Of a stretch of 43,315 nucleotides of DNA, positions 15,813 through 23,115 are shown piece after piece. The position numbers were made by a program, and so were the translations under genes. Under the pieces are notes generated by a model. That model worked only from the letters and a program-made list of their open reading frames with translations. It searched no databases and was not told the origin of the DNA. Source of the DNA: Cellvibrionaceae bacterium (GTDB lineage Bacteria; Pseudomonadota; Gammaproteobacteria; Pseudomonadales; Cellvibrionaceae); contig JAOXRT010000222.1 of the NCBI GenBank assembly GCA_025800365.1, positions 1-43,315 of the forward strand, read 5' to 3'. Position 1 is the first letter of the stretch. The number at the start of each line of letters is the position of its first letter.

Positions 15813-17108
15813 ATGACTATAAAAATTGGTAAGAAACCTATAGAAGCTTCTCAGCTACTTCCTAGAGAAGCCTACTATAGCGAAGAATGGTTTCGCAGGG
15901 AACAGGAGCATTTGTTTAGCAAAGTTTGGACCTTTGCTTGCTCAATGGATGAGCTATCTGAGCCTGGTGACTATGTCTGTTTGCAAGTGGGTAAATACCC
16001 AATGGTAGTCTTGCATGATCGTGAGGGGCAACTGCATGCCTTGCATAATATATGCCGCCACCGAGGCTCGATATTACTGCAAGGCAGAGGGAATCTTAAA
16101 GGTGGTATTTTGTGTCCCTACCATCGTTGGACCTACGCGCGAGATGGCAAGCTTCGAGGCGTGCCGCAAGAAAAGGAACTGTTTTCAGAAAAGCTCGATA
16201 AATGCACCCTTAGCTTGAAAAAGGGCGCTTTAGGCAACTTTAGAAACCTTATTTTCATTCATCCACAAGAGCAGCCGTCAGAAACATTTGATGAGTTTCT
16301 TGGTGATCTTCCCCAGCATAGTTGGCCAGCTAAGACAGAAGAGCTTAAGGTGCTAACTTGCACCGCTTGGGAAATGAACTGTAACTGGAAAACCTTTGTG
16401 GAAAATGCTCAGGATGGTTACCACCTCTCGCATTTGCATAAAAGTACCTTAATGGGACCTTCAACAGGCCGACAAGAATGGCAGCCTCGTGGCAGACATT
16501 GGCACTGGAAGGGCTTGGATCCCATTATGTCCACCGCTATGGAAAAAATGAGTTCTATCGAAAAAGCCAAGGCGGGCCTGTCGGCACTTATGAGTGGATG
16601 GAAGCCGCTGCCAGGTGTGGATGTTGATAGTTATGGCGGTGAAGTTTTTGGTATTTTTCCAAATTTTGCGATTCAGCCGCTGCTCGATAATGTGGGCTTC
16701 GCAAAAATCATCCCGGTTTCTCCAAATAAAACACTACTTGAAGTTTTCATTATGGTGGCACCTTGGTCTTCAGAGTCTGAAAAAGCCAAACGCCTAAAAT
16801 TTTTGGCTGACTTCGCACCGCTGCCCGGCGTGGGTTATGCCAAAGACGGTGATCCGAATATTCGTGATAGGCCTTTGCGTTTAAAAGACATTACAGGGCA
16901 CCCGATGGAATCGGGTAATTTTCATGTAGAGGATGTATGGCAAGTAGAAATGATCGCCGAGGCGATAGAGTCTCCGGCTTTTGAGATTGGCCCTTTAAGT
17001 AATGGTGAGGGGGAAACGGCCTTAAGCTATTTCCAGCAAATGTTGCTGGACTATTTACAGCGAGAGGAGGGCGGACTCAATGAACAAGCTAAATCGTATA
17101 CAGCATAG
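15813..17108 (+). CDS. Rieske non-haem iron oxygenase, alpha subunit
   Basis: 431-residue ring-hydroxylating-type oxygenase. The Rieske [2Fe-2S] site is CRHRGSILL...CPYHRWTY with Cys81, His83, Cys101, His104. The mononuclear iron site is NWKTFVENAQDGYHLSHLH with His204 and His209, and Asp374 (in HVEDVWQVE) is the likely third ligand. It inserts one or both atoms of O2 into a C-H or C=C bond of an organic substrate, and needs a reductase/ferredoxin that is not encoded nearby. No small beta subunit is present, so it may be a homo-oligomer. The start has TTAGGGAGATAAA upstream. The 3' end overlaps the next gene by 29 bp. It is the first gene of a three-gene cassette controlled by the divergent TetR protein. 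Substrate unknown. Confidence 0.92.
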   Translation: MTIKIGKKPIEASQLLPREAYYSEEWFRREQEHLFSKVWTFACSMDELSEPGDYVCLQVGKYPMVVLHDREGQLHALHNICRHRGSILLQGRGNLKGGILCPYHRWTYARDGKLRGVPQEKELFSEKLDKCTLSLKKGALGNFRNLIFIHPQEQPSETFDEFLGDLPQHSWPAKTEELKVLTCTAWEMNCNWKTFVENAQDGYHLSHLHKSTLMGPSTGRQEWQPRGRHWHWKGLDPIMSTAMEKMSSIEKAKAGLSALMSGWKPLPGVDVDSYGGEVFGIFPNFAIQPLLDNVGFAKIIPVSPNKTLLEVFIMVAPWSSESEKAKRLKFLADFAPLPGVGYAKDGDPNIRDRPLRLKDITGHPMESGNFHVEDVWQVEMIAEAIESPAFEIGPLSNGEGETALSYFQQMLLDYLQREEGGLNEQAKSYTA

Positions 17109-17574
17109 GGCATTTATCCACGCTCTATATAGCCTGCTTTTAGGACTGCTGGGTGGAGTATTACTGATTTATAGCGCGCTGGATGAGATTGCTATCTGGC
17201 CCTTTGGTAATTGGGTCTGGACCTTGCCGGGCGAGACATCTCTCTGGCGGGCCCTGCATGTTGGTCCTTTGCTCAATGGTGTAATGGCGATTGCCCTAGT
17301 TTATCTCTGCTCTAGCTTTCGTTTGTCGGCGAAGGCATGCCGCCATGTCTCCATTTCTACGATAGTGATGGTATGGGGTAATGGCTTATTTTATCTGTTT
17401 CGTATTTGGGGAAATACTCGGGGCTTAGCGATTGAAAGTCAGCAATTTGGTATCGCGAACTGGGCCGATGTGGCCGCAATGATTGCGGCCTCGCTCGCGA
17501 TGATCACAACTTTTTATGCGGTGTTTTTACTATTGATCGGGGCCTATAAAAATCTAGGAGAGGCGCATGAGTGA
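17080..17574 (+). CDS. Small four-helix membrane protein resembling styrene oxide isomerase
   Basis: 164-residue integral membrane protein with four helices at about 11-32, 58-80, 88-110 and 128-155. The stretch RALHVGPLLNGVMAIAL with His60 and Asn66, and WGNGLFYLF with Tyr105, then TRGL..ESQQFGIANW, resembles the pattern of styrene oxide isomerase StyC (HSGPALNGMM, FYLF, NRGL, NQFGPGD) as I remember it. There His58 binds haem b and Asn64 and Tyr103 contact the epoxide; the offset of two residues is constant. StyC turns an epoxide into an aldehyde without cofactor turnover. The start at 17080 lies inside the oxygenase gene but is preceded by GAGAGGAGGGC. It overlaps the next gene by 8 bp. The similarity is by eye and the family call should be regarded as probable, not certain. 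Confidence 0.7.
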   Translation: MNKLNRIQHRAFIHALYSLLLGLLGGVLLIYSALDEIAIWPFGNWVWTLPGETSLWRALHVGPLLNGVMAIALVYLCSSFRLSAKACRHVSISTIVMVWGNGLFYLFRIWGNTRGLAIESQQFGIANWADVAAMIAASLAMITTFYAVFLLLIGAYKNLGEAHE

Positions 17575-18349
17575 AATTACTATTCGACAACCCAATTTTG
17601 AGTTTGATGAAGAGCTAGCTTTAATGCCAGATACTCAAGATGCAATGTATTCGGCTTTTTCTTGCTCGGTAACAATTTTATCGCCGCATATTGAGAGATA
17701 CCTAATTCGGGTCATGCGCTCTTGTCTATCCGAGATAAAAGATGAAAAGCTGCAGGCCTTGGTGAAAGCTTTTTGTGGGCAGGAAGCCAGCCACTTTAAA
17801 AATCATGATCGCCTTAATGAAATTTTGCGTGCAAAAATGAGCGAGGCGGGTCGGCAAAAGTTACAGAAAGCTGAGGCTCAGTTGGATGCGGATTACGCAC
17901 GCTTTTTTAAAGAAAAGGATTTACTGTTTAATCTCGCTTATGCCGAAGGCTTCGAGTCGGCAACCTGTGCAATGTCACTGTGGGCTTTTGAGCACAATAC
18001 CTTGGCCAATAGCCAAAAAGCTTGGAAAGATATTATTGAGTGGCATTTAGCTGAAGAAATCGAGCATCGCAGTGTGGCCTATGATGTTTACAAGTACTTT
18101 GGTGGCTCTTACCGTCACAGGCTTATTTGGGGTAGCTACGGACAATGGCATTTATATAAATACCTACAGCGCTTTGGCCGTATTTTTCTAAGTGAATTCC
18201 CCGAGCGGGTGCAAACCCGGCATGTACTCAAGCAAAGGGGGAAACCATTATTGTGGCAGTTGCTGAAGACTTTGAGTCCAAGTTATTCGCCACATAATGT
18301 CGCTGTACCGAAGGGATTGAAAGGGCTGCTAACTCAGTATTCCTCTTGA
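17567..18349 (+). CDS. PF10118-type predicted metal-dependent hydrolase / di-metal ferritin-like protein
   Basis: 260-residue helical protein of the family annotated as predicted metal-dependent hydrolase (COG3687, PF10118). Four putative metal-ligand motifs are seen: E43 (HIERYLIRV), E73-x2-H76 (GQEASHF), E127/E130 (AEGFESAT), and E163/E164 with H167 (WHLAEEIEHRSVAYDVY). This E..ExxH..E..ExxH layout is that of ferritin-like di-iron or di-manganese enzymes, so an oxidase or oxygenase role is more natural than hydrolysis. It overlaps the isomerase-like gene by 8 bp and belongs to the TetR-Rieske cassette. Biochemical function of this family is unproved as far as I know. Confidence 0.85.
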   Translation: MSEITIRQPNFEFDEELALMPDTQDAMYSAFSCSVTILSPHIERYLIRVMRSCLSEIKDEKLQALVKAFCGQEASHFKNHDRLNEILRAKMSEAGRQKLQKAEAQLDADYARFFKEKDLLFNLAYAEGFESATCAMSLWAFEHNTLANSQKAWKDIIEWHLAEEIEHRSVAYDVYKYFGGSYRHRLIWGSYGQWHLYKYLQRFGRIFLSEFPERVQTRHVLKQRGKPLLWQLLKTLSPSYSPHNVAVPKGLKGLLTQYSS

Positions 18350-18377
18350 ATCTAGCAATGCAGCTGACGGCGGGCGG

Positions 18378-19967
18378 CTATCTCAGTTGCCCGTCTTCAA
18401 TCATTTCCAGGGTTTCCACGACGTGTTCGGCAAAGCCGTGGCCACCTTCGTAGTAAAGGTTGTAGGTAACGCAACCCATGCGTTTAAGTTGGCCGATTTC
18501 ATCAGGGAAGCGGGCGATGACGGCAATTTGGCCGTTATAGCCTAGGCGCTTAATAAGCTGAACAACTTCTACATTCTCGCCATGGTTGGCGAGGCTAACA
18601 AGAATTATGCGGATCTTTGTTAAATCTACTTGCTGCCAAAAGTCTTGGTCGCTGGCATCAGCGCGTACTACTCGATAGCCTTCCCGTAACTGGCGCTCGG
18701 ACTTTTTATCGGCTTCTTCAACACCCACCACTTTACCTGGGTAAGCCTGGCGTAAATAACGATAAGCACCAACGCCAACACGCCCCATGCCGAGCACCAA
18801 CACCTCGGTATGGTCTAAGTCATGGTCACGTTCTTGGGGAAGGCGTTTTTTCAGCTCATAGCGCGCAAACAAGTGACGGTTGCGGTTGTATATGGCATGA
18901 GCTCTATCGTTAATAGGTGCGGCGATAAAGAAGGAAAGCGCGACTGCAATCGCTAGAGTTACCACCCACTCCTGCGGCAAGACGCCGTTGCTTGCTGCCA
19001 GTGCGGCGACGATCAAACCGAATTCGCTGTAGTTAAATAGCGCCATGGACGATAGGAAAGAGGTTCGAGCTCGCAAGTGGGTGATGGTCATTAGCCAGTA
19101 ATAAAGCAGTGGCTTAAACATACCAACAAGGGCTAGGCCTGCGGCAAAGATCAGCATCTCAATGTTTGGAAGTCCATTTAGGCCAATGCTTAAGAAGAAA
19201 CCCACCAAGAAAATATCTTTAAAGCTCATTAAGGCTTTGGAAAGCTCGTTAGACTTGATGCCGCCAGCGAGCAAGACACCAAATATCAGGGCGCCCAAAT
19301 CACCCTTAACGTTGCAAAGCTCGAACAGTTTGGCGCCGCCGAAGGCGATGCCAATACCGAATAAAACCAGTAGCTCGCCGTGACCACTGCCTGATAATAG
19401 GCGGTGTAAGAATGGGCGGGCAGGAATTAAGAGGAATAAAAACAGGGCCGTCCAATCTGGAGACTTGCCGGTGCTTAAGGCAAGGAAAAACACCGCCGCT
19501 AAATCTTGGATAATCAAAATACCGATAGCAACGGTGGCGTGAATCGACGAGGTTTCACCGTGTTGTTCGAACACCTTTACGGCAAATACGGTACTGGAAA
19601 AGGATAGAGCAAAAGCCACTGTCCAAATGGCAGTGCTATCGAGGCCGCTTAACTTGCTGATCCAGGGGGCGAGCATCATAAACAGTGCACCAAAACTCAC
19701 CGTTGTGATCAGCATATGGCTGGAGGCTACCGCCCATATTTGAGGTGCGACCAAGTCTTTAATATTGAGCTTAAGGCCTATGGTGAATAGCAACAGCGTC
19801 ACGCCGGCGTTAGCCATGGTGTCAATTACGGTGCCAGATTCAGTATCCAAGCCAAAGCCATGAATCATAAAGCCGGCGAGCAGATAGCCCAGCATAGGCG
19901 GGAAGCCTATTCGCTTAAAGCTCAGGCCAGCGAAGAGCGCAATAATGATGATGATTGGATCCAGCAT
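18378..19967 (-). CDS. CPA2-family cation/proton antiporter with RCK (TrkA-N) domain
   Basis: 529-residue Kef-type transporter. Residues 1-340 form about 12 hydrophobic helices (opening PIIIIIALFAGLSFKRIGFPPMLGYLLAG; ion-site-like SFSSTVFAVKVFEQHGETSS; IGILIIQDLAAVFFLAL). After a basic loop, residues about 388-529 form a nucleotide-binding RCK domain with VLVLGMGRVGVGAYRYLRQAYPGKVVGVEE, a Rossmann GxGxxG motif. It probably exchanges K+ or Na+ for H+ at the inner membrane, gated by a nucleotide. It is shorter than KefB/KefC (about 600), and no KefF/KefG partner is adjacent. It is convergent with the Rieske cassette, 28 bp away. The start at 19967 is the first ATG that gives the complete first helix. 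Confidence 0.9.
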   Translation of the reverse strand: MLDPIIIIIALFAGLSFKRIGFPPMLGYLLAGFMIHGFGLDTESGTVIDTMANAGVTLLLFTIGLKLNIKDLVAPQIWAVASSHMLITTVSFGALFMMLAPWISKLSGLDSTAIWTVAFALSFSSTVFAVKVFEQHGETSSIHATVAIGILIIQDLAAVFFLALSTGKSPDWTALFLFLLIPARPFLHRLLSGSGHGELLVLFGIGIAFGGAKLFELCNVKGDLGALIFGVLLAGGIKSNELSKALMSFKDIFLVGFFLSIGLNGLPNIEMLIFAAGLALVGMFKPLLYYWLMTITHLRARTSFLSSMALFNYSEFGLIVAALAASNGVLPQEWVVTLAIAVALSFFIAAPINDRAHAIYNRNRHLFARYELKKRLPQERDHDLDHTEVLVLGMGRVGVGAYRYLRQAYPGKVVGVEEADKKSERQLREGYRVVRADASDQDFWQQVDLTKIRIILVSLANHGENVEVVQLIKRLGYNGQIAVIARFPDEIGQLKRMGCVTYNLYYEGGHGFAEHVVETLEMIEDGQLR

Positions 19968-20126
19968 TTAGGTCTCGCTTAAATGACAATAGTTGATCTG
20001 GCCTGACTGTAGTTTAGCGTATTTTAGAGATAAGTCTCTGTTTTATAGATGTTTTAGGAATAACTTGCACGGCACCAATAAAGGCTAAGACTTTTGATTG
20101 CGCTCTCTGTCGCTTAAATATTCGTG

Positions 20127-20165
20127 TGATAGTGGTTGACTATCAGTTTGATTTCTATTGTTAAT
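20127..20165 (+). promoter_or_regulatory. OxyR-like tandem operator
   Basis: TGATAGT-GGTTG-ACTATCA (20127-20145) is a perfect 7-bp inverted repeat and contains ATAG-N7-CTAT (20129-20143), the OxyR dimer half-site. Seven bases further, ATTT-N7-TAAT (20151-20165) is a degenerate second half-site. The spacing of 22 bp between centres is that of a tetramer-binding OxyR site. The next gene is a peroxiredoxin-glutaredoxin, a usual OxyR target. Confidence 0.6.
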
Positions 20166-20166
20166 T

Positions 20167-20195
20167 TTATCTATCGCCATCTGTTGTCCTATACT
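20167..20195 (+). promoter_or_regulatory. Activator-dependent promoter of the peroxiredoxin gene
   Basis: TATACT (20190-20195) is a good -10 hexamer; the matching -35 position (20167-20172, TTATCT) is poor, as expected for an activated promoter. With a start site near 20202, the two OxyR-like half-sites centre near -66 and -44. Confidence 0.45.
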
Positions 20196-20256
20196 GGTTT
20201 CAAGTTTTGAGGGGCATCAACAGGGTGCTAAGCGTTTTAATTTTGAGGATGAAGCT

Positions 20257-20997
20257 ATGAGTGAAGTGCAATTGAACAGCCACGAAGGCCAGCGTGTTCC
20301 ATCGGTTACCTTTCCTGTGCGAGAAGGTGATGCTTGGAAACAGATCAATAGCGATGAATTATTTGCCGGTAAAACAGTAATTGTATTCAGCTTGCCGGGT
20401 GCCTTTACCCCGACTTGTTCATCTACTCACTTACCGCGCTACAACGAGTTGGCGGCGGTATTTAACAAGCTGGGTGTGGACGACATTATCTGCATGTCGG
20501 TCAATGATACTTTTGTAATGAACGCCTGGAAAGCTGATCAAGAAGCCGAAAATATTACTGTTATTCCAGATGGCAACGGCGACTTTACTCGCGGTATGGG
20601 TATGTTGGTTGGCAAGCAGGAGTTGGGCTTTGGTGATCGCTCATGGCGTTACAGCATGTTGGTTAAAGATGGCGTAGTAGAAAAGCAATTTATCGAGCCC
20701 CAAGAGCCAGGCGACCCATTCAAGGTTTCTGATGCTGATACCATGTTGCAGTACTTGTCCCCAGATTATCAGCTACCGGAATCCAGCACTATCTTCACTA
20801 AGCCAGGATGCCCGCATTGCGTTGCAGCTAAAGCCTTATTAAATGAGCGCGGTTACAGTTATGAGGAAATTGTTCTAGGTAAAGATGCCAGTACCGTAGC
20901 GGTACGTGCTATCACCGGTCGTGACACAGTGCCGCAAGTGTTTATCGGTGGTAAACATATTGGTGGCAATGACGATTTGGTTAAGTTCTTTTCTTAA
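20257..20997 (+). CDS. Hybrid peroxiredoxin-glutaredoxin (Prx5-Grx)
   Basis: 246-residue glutathione-dependent peroxidase that reduces H2O2 and alkyl hydroperoxides in the cytoplasm. The Prx5 domain (about 10-165) has PGAFTPTCSSTHLP with the peroxidatic Cys54. The glutaredoxin domain (about 175-246) has FTKPGCPHC with Cys185/Cys188, followed by TVPQVFIGGKHIGGNDDL, the GSH-binding part. Such fusions are known from Haemophilus, Neisseria, Vibrio and Chromatium and need only GSH as donor. The frame is open to a TTG at 20158, but ATG 20257 has GAGGATGAAGCT upstream and gives the family length, so the earlier start is not used. Regulation by an OxyR-like factor is suggested by the upstream site. 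Confidence 0.95.
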   Translation: MSEVQLNSHEGQRVPSVTFPVREGDAWKQINSDELFAGKTVIVFSLPGAFTPTCSSTHLPRYNELAAVFNKLGVDDIICMSVNDTFVMNAWKADQEAENITVIPDGNGDFTRGMGMLVGKQELGFGDRSWRYSMLVKDGVVEKQFIEPQEPGDPFKVSDADTMLQYLSPDYQLPESSTIFTKPGCPHCVAAKALLNERGYSYEEIVLGKDASTVAVRAITGRDTVPQVFIGGKHIGGNDDLVKFFS

Positions 20998-21010
20998 ACA
21001 CAGTTGCTTC

Positions 21011-21080
21011 GGGGTCAGATCCCCATATCAAAACAGGAGGGCTTGCCCTCCTGTTTTGTTATGGGGATCTGACCCCTTTT
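21011..21080. repeat. 66-nt near-perfect palindrome, terminator-like, REP-type candidate
   Basis: GGGGTCAGATCCCCAT (21011-21026) is inverted at 21061-21076, and the inner AAAACAGGAGGGC (21030-21042) is inverted at 21045-21057. With the flanking pairs this makes a 32-bp stem with one T-T mismatch and a 2-nt loop, followed by TTTT. It can terminate the peroxiredoxin transcript. Its outer core is shared with the hairpin at 23070-23097, so it may be a dispersed palindromic element. Confidence 0.85.
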
Positions 21081-21191
21081 ATTTCTTACGCGAAAGCAAT
21101 TGCCGCTATCCACTTGTGACTCTATTTGTAGAAATTTAACGCTTTGCTCACTACACTAAGCCGTTCAAATTTTCGACAAGAGAATAAGTTT

Positions 21192-21914
21192 ATGGCCAGA
21201 GTGGCAGTGGGACTGCTGTGTTATCTTCTTATCGCAACGGGCATTTCCTTTTTGGGGCGTGAATTCATTGGCCCAGATTTTTCGCTTATTGAAAAACTCT
21301 TATTGGTGGTCTTATTAGTTGCGAGTGGACCAACGATTGCCGCCTTTATCTCATGGCGATTATGGCCGAAGCTTAGAGGTCTTAGTTCTCTATTTGGCTG
21401 CTGGCCTAAATGGGCTGCCATATTGGCTGCTGTGATTCCGGTAGCGGTCTTGGCCTTTTCGGGCTATCCCAATGAGCTGGGTATTCAGGCGAATCTAATG
21501 GGGGCGATAGTTGCCCTATGCTTCTTATTTTATGCGCTTGGTGAAGAAATTGGTTGGCGTGGTTTTGTTCATGATGCGTTAGCGCCGAATCCTATATTTC
21601 TACGTGGTTTGATTACGGGAATTGTTTGGTGGCTATGGCATCTTTGGTTTTTGCAAGGTCAGTTTGAGTTAATTAAGCAAATGCAAGGCTTAGCTTTACT
21701 TTTAGCTATTGCTGTTCTTTTTGCTTATCTTGTTTCTGAAAGCCAATCTTGGTTGATGATGGCTGCTTTTCATAGCGTGGGGAATATTGGAATGATGGCA
21801 CCGATAATCGATTTGCCCAGCGATGAGAGAATTAAGTTGGCCGCCATAATGCTGGCTTTATTGATCGCCTTACATAGTTATTGCAAAAAGAAGTTTTTAC
21901 CTAGAAGTGTTTGA
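21192..21914 (+). CDS. CPBP-family intramembrane metalloprotease (CAAX-like)
   Basis: 240-residue multi-pass membrane protein with the CPBP/Abi motifs: GEEIGWRGF (Glu118-Glu119, Arg123), WWLWHLWF (His150) and AAFHSVGN (His194). These are the residues thought to bind the catalytic metal and activate water in the Rce1-like fold. Helices lie near 3-22, 36-55, 74-90, 100-116, 135-152, 168-185 and 210-232. The frame is open to a TTG at 21144, but ATG 21192 starts at the first membrane helix and has AAGAGAATAAG upstream, so I use it. Substrates of bacterial members are mostly unknown; some process peptides or provide bacteriocin immunity. It stands with the DUF3137 gene between two palindromic repeats. 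Confidence 0.87.
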   Translation: MARVAVGLLCYLLIATGISFLGREFIGPDFSLIEKLLLVVLLVASGPTIAAFISWRLWPKLRGLSSLFGCWPKWAAILAAVIPVAVLAFSGYPNELGIQANLMGAIVALCFLFYALGEEIGWRGFVHDALAPNPIFLRGLITGIVWWLWHLWFLQGQFELIKQMQGLALLLAIAVLFAYLVSESQSWLMMAAFHSVGNIGMMAPIIDLPSDERIKLAAIMLALLIALHSYCKKKFLPRSV

Positions 21915-21989
21915 GGCTGGTTACAGCTTTTCGTGACAGTTCTTTGATTTCGGTAAATTAGTTGATAGAGTCTGCACCTTCTATAGAGT

Positions 21990-23054
21990 ATGGTGTTTGT
22001 GGTGCAGTCTCCCTATCAAGACAATAAGCCTAAGGCCGAGCACGCTTGGCGATTAAATAGTTTTATCGATGTTCTTGCTGATGTCATTGTTCACGGGATA
22101 TTCCGTAAGAAAAGACCCAGCTTGCATTTTGATATCTCGCAGACAGATCTTCAGTCTCTGCTAGAGGCTTCGCAACAAGAAATGCAGGAGCTCGAAACCC
22201 AGCGGGAGACTTGCCGTAAGCAGTATGTGTTTCGCAAGCGTGTATTGCTTATTGTGATACCTTTGCTTTTCCTTAGTCTTCCCTTTTTGGGTTTGGGTGC
22301 AATAAGCTTGATGTTTATCGTATTTGTATTGGGTGGCTGTTGGATGATTTCTGCAAGCTTACCCTTTAGGCAGTATTTTGATCGGCAGTTTTTACCTGCG
22401 CTTTTAGCTCGCCTTCCTAACTATGAGTATATGCGTGATGGCTATATTCCTGTTGCTGAACTGAAACCGAGCGGGATCATTCCAGATCATGTTGATAGCT
22501 TAACTCGTCAAGAGGATTACTTGCATCGTTGGCATGATGATGTGTATTGCGAGCTGGTTGAATGCGAATTCAAAGAGCATCGTCGGGACAAGAATGGCGT
22601 TAAAGAAAGTTCGGTGTTTAAGGGTGTAGTTAGCCGTTTAACTATGCCAAATAGAGTTTCAAAACGCATCGTAATGCAAGCCAATTGGGGTAAGCTGCTG
22701 TCTTTGTTTCAGAAAAAAGCTATGGATAAGTCTTTCAGCTATAAGTTAGATGAGCCTAGGCTGGCAAAGAAGTATGATTTTTACTGTGAAGATAAGGCTT
22801 ACCTTGAAAGTACAATTAGTACAGCGTTCCAAGAAAAGCTGGCCGATTTTATAGATAAGCTTGATGTAGCTGCAGCAGAATTTAGTTTTTACGAAAATTA
22901 CGCTTTGCTACTACTCCACCGCCCGCAAAACTTTCTGTCGGCTCCCGCTCTCAATGAGCCTTTGGACCAGCAGAAGTTGTTAACAGAGCTGCTGCAAGAA
23001 ATTCAGATGATGAATGAATTTGAATCTCTAGCACTCGAAGTTTGGCCTAAATAA
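21990..23054 (+). CDS. DUF3137-family protein
   Basis: 354-residue protein that by pattern belongs to DUF3137. A short amphipathic/basic N-terminus is followed by a coiled coil (about 52-78, LLEASQQEMQELETQRE), two membrane helices (about 84-128, LLIVIPLLFLSLPFLGLGAISLMFIVFVLGG), and a cytoplasmic domain with ELVECEFKEHRRDKNGV, FKGVVSRLTMP and DEPRLAKKYDFYCEDKAYLESTIS, the strand order typical of the family. In many bacteria such proteins are encoded beside LemA; no lemA is seen here. Function is unknown; a membrane-anchored scaffold is a reasonable guess. It follows the CPBP protease by 75 bp and may be co-transcribed. Confidence 0.75.
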   Translation: MVFVVQSPYQDNKPKAEHAWRLNSFIDVLADVIVHGIFRKKRPSLHFDISQTDLQSLLEASQQEMQELETQRETCRKQYVFRKRVLLIVIPLLFLSLPFLGLGAISLMFIVFVLGGCWMISASLPFRQYFDRQFLPALLARLPNYEYMRDGYIPVAELKPSGIIPDHVDSLTRQEDYLHRWHDDVYCELVECEFKEHRRDKNGVKESSVFKGVVSRLTMPNRVSKRIVMQANWGKLLSLFQKKAMDKSFSYKLDEPRLAKKYDFYCEDKAYLESTISTAFQEKLADFIDKLDVAAAEFSFYENYALLLLHRPQNFLSAPALNEPLDQQKLLTELLQEIQMMNEFESLALEVWPK

Positions 23055-23069
23055 GCCAAAAGCTAAACT

Positions 23070-23101
23070 GGGGTCAGAACCCATGGGTTCTGCCCCCTTT
23101 T
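23070..23101. repeat. 28-nt palindrome sharing the GGGGTCAGA core, terminator-like
   Basis: GGGGTCAGAACCCA (23070-23083) faces TGGGTTCTGCCCCC (23084-23097), 13 of 14 pairs, followed by TTTT. The outer core GGGGTCAGA...TCTG.CCCC is the same as in the longer palindrome at 21011-21076. It probably terminates the DUF3137 transcript and, facing the other way, the DUF885 gene. Confidence 0.75.
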
Positions 23102-23115
23102 CAAGCTTTAGCCGC

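Noticed and set aside
20158-20256. N-terminal extension of the peroxiredoxin-glutaredoxin with a signal-like segment
   Set aside because: It starts at TTG, runs across the likely promoter (TATACT at 20190-20195), and the family starts at the ATG with GAGG before it.
21011-23101. The palindrome-flanked block as an insertion sequence or transposon
   Set aside because: No transposase or recombinase gene lies between the repeats, and the repeats differ in length and inner sequence; only a REP/MITE-like origin is left as a possibility.
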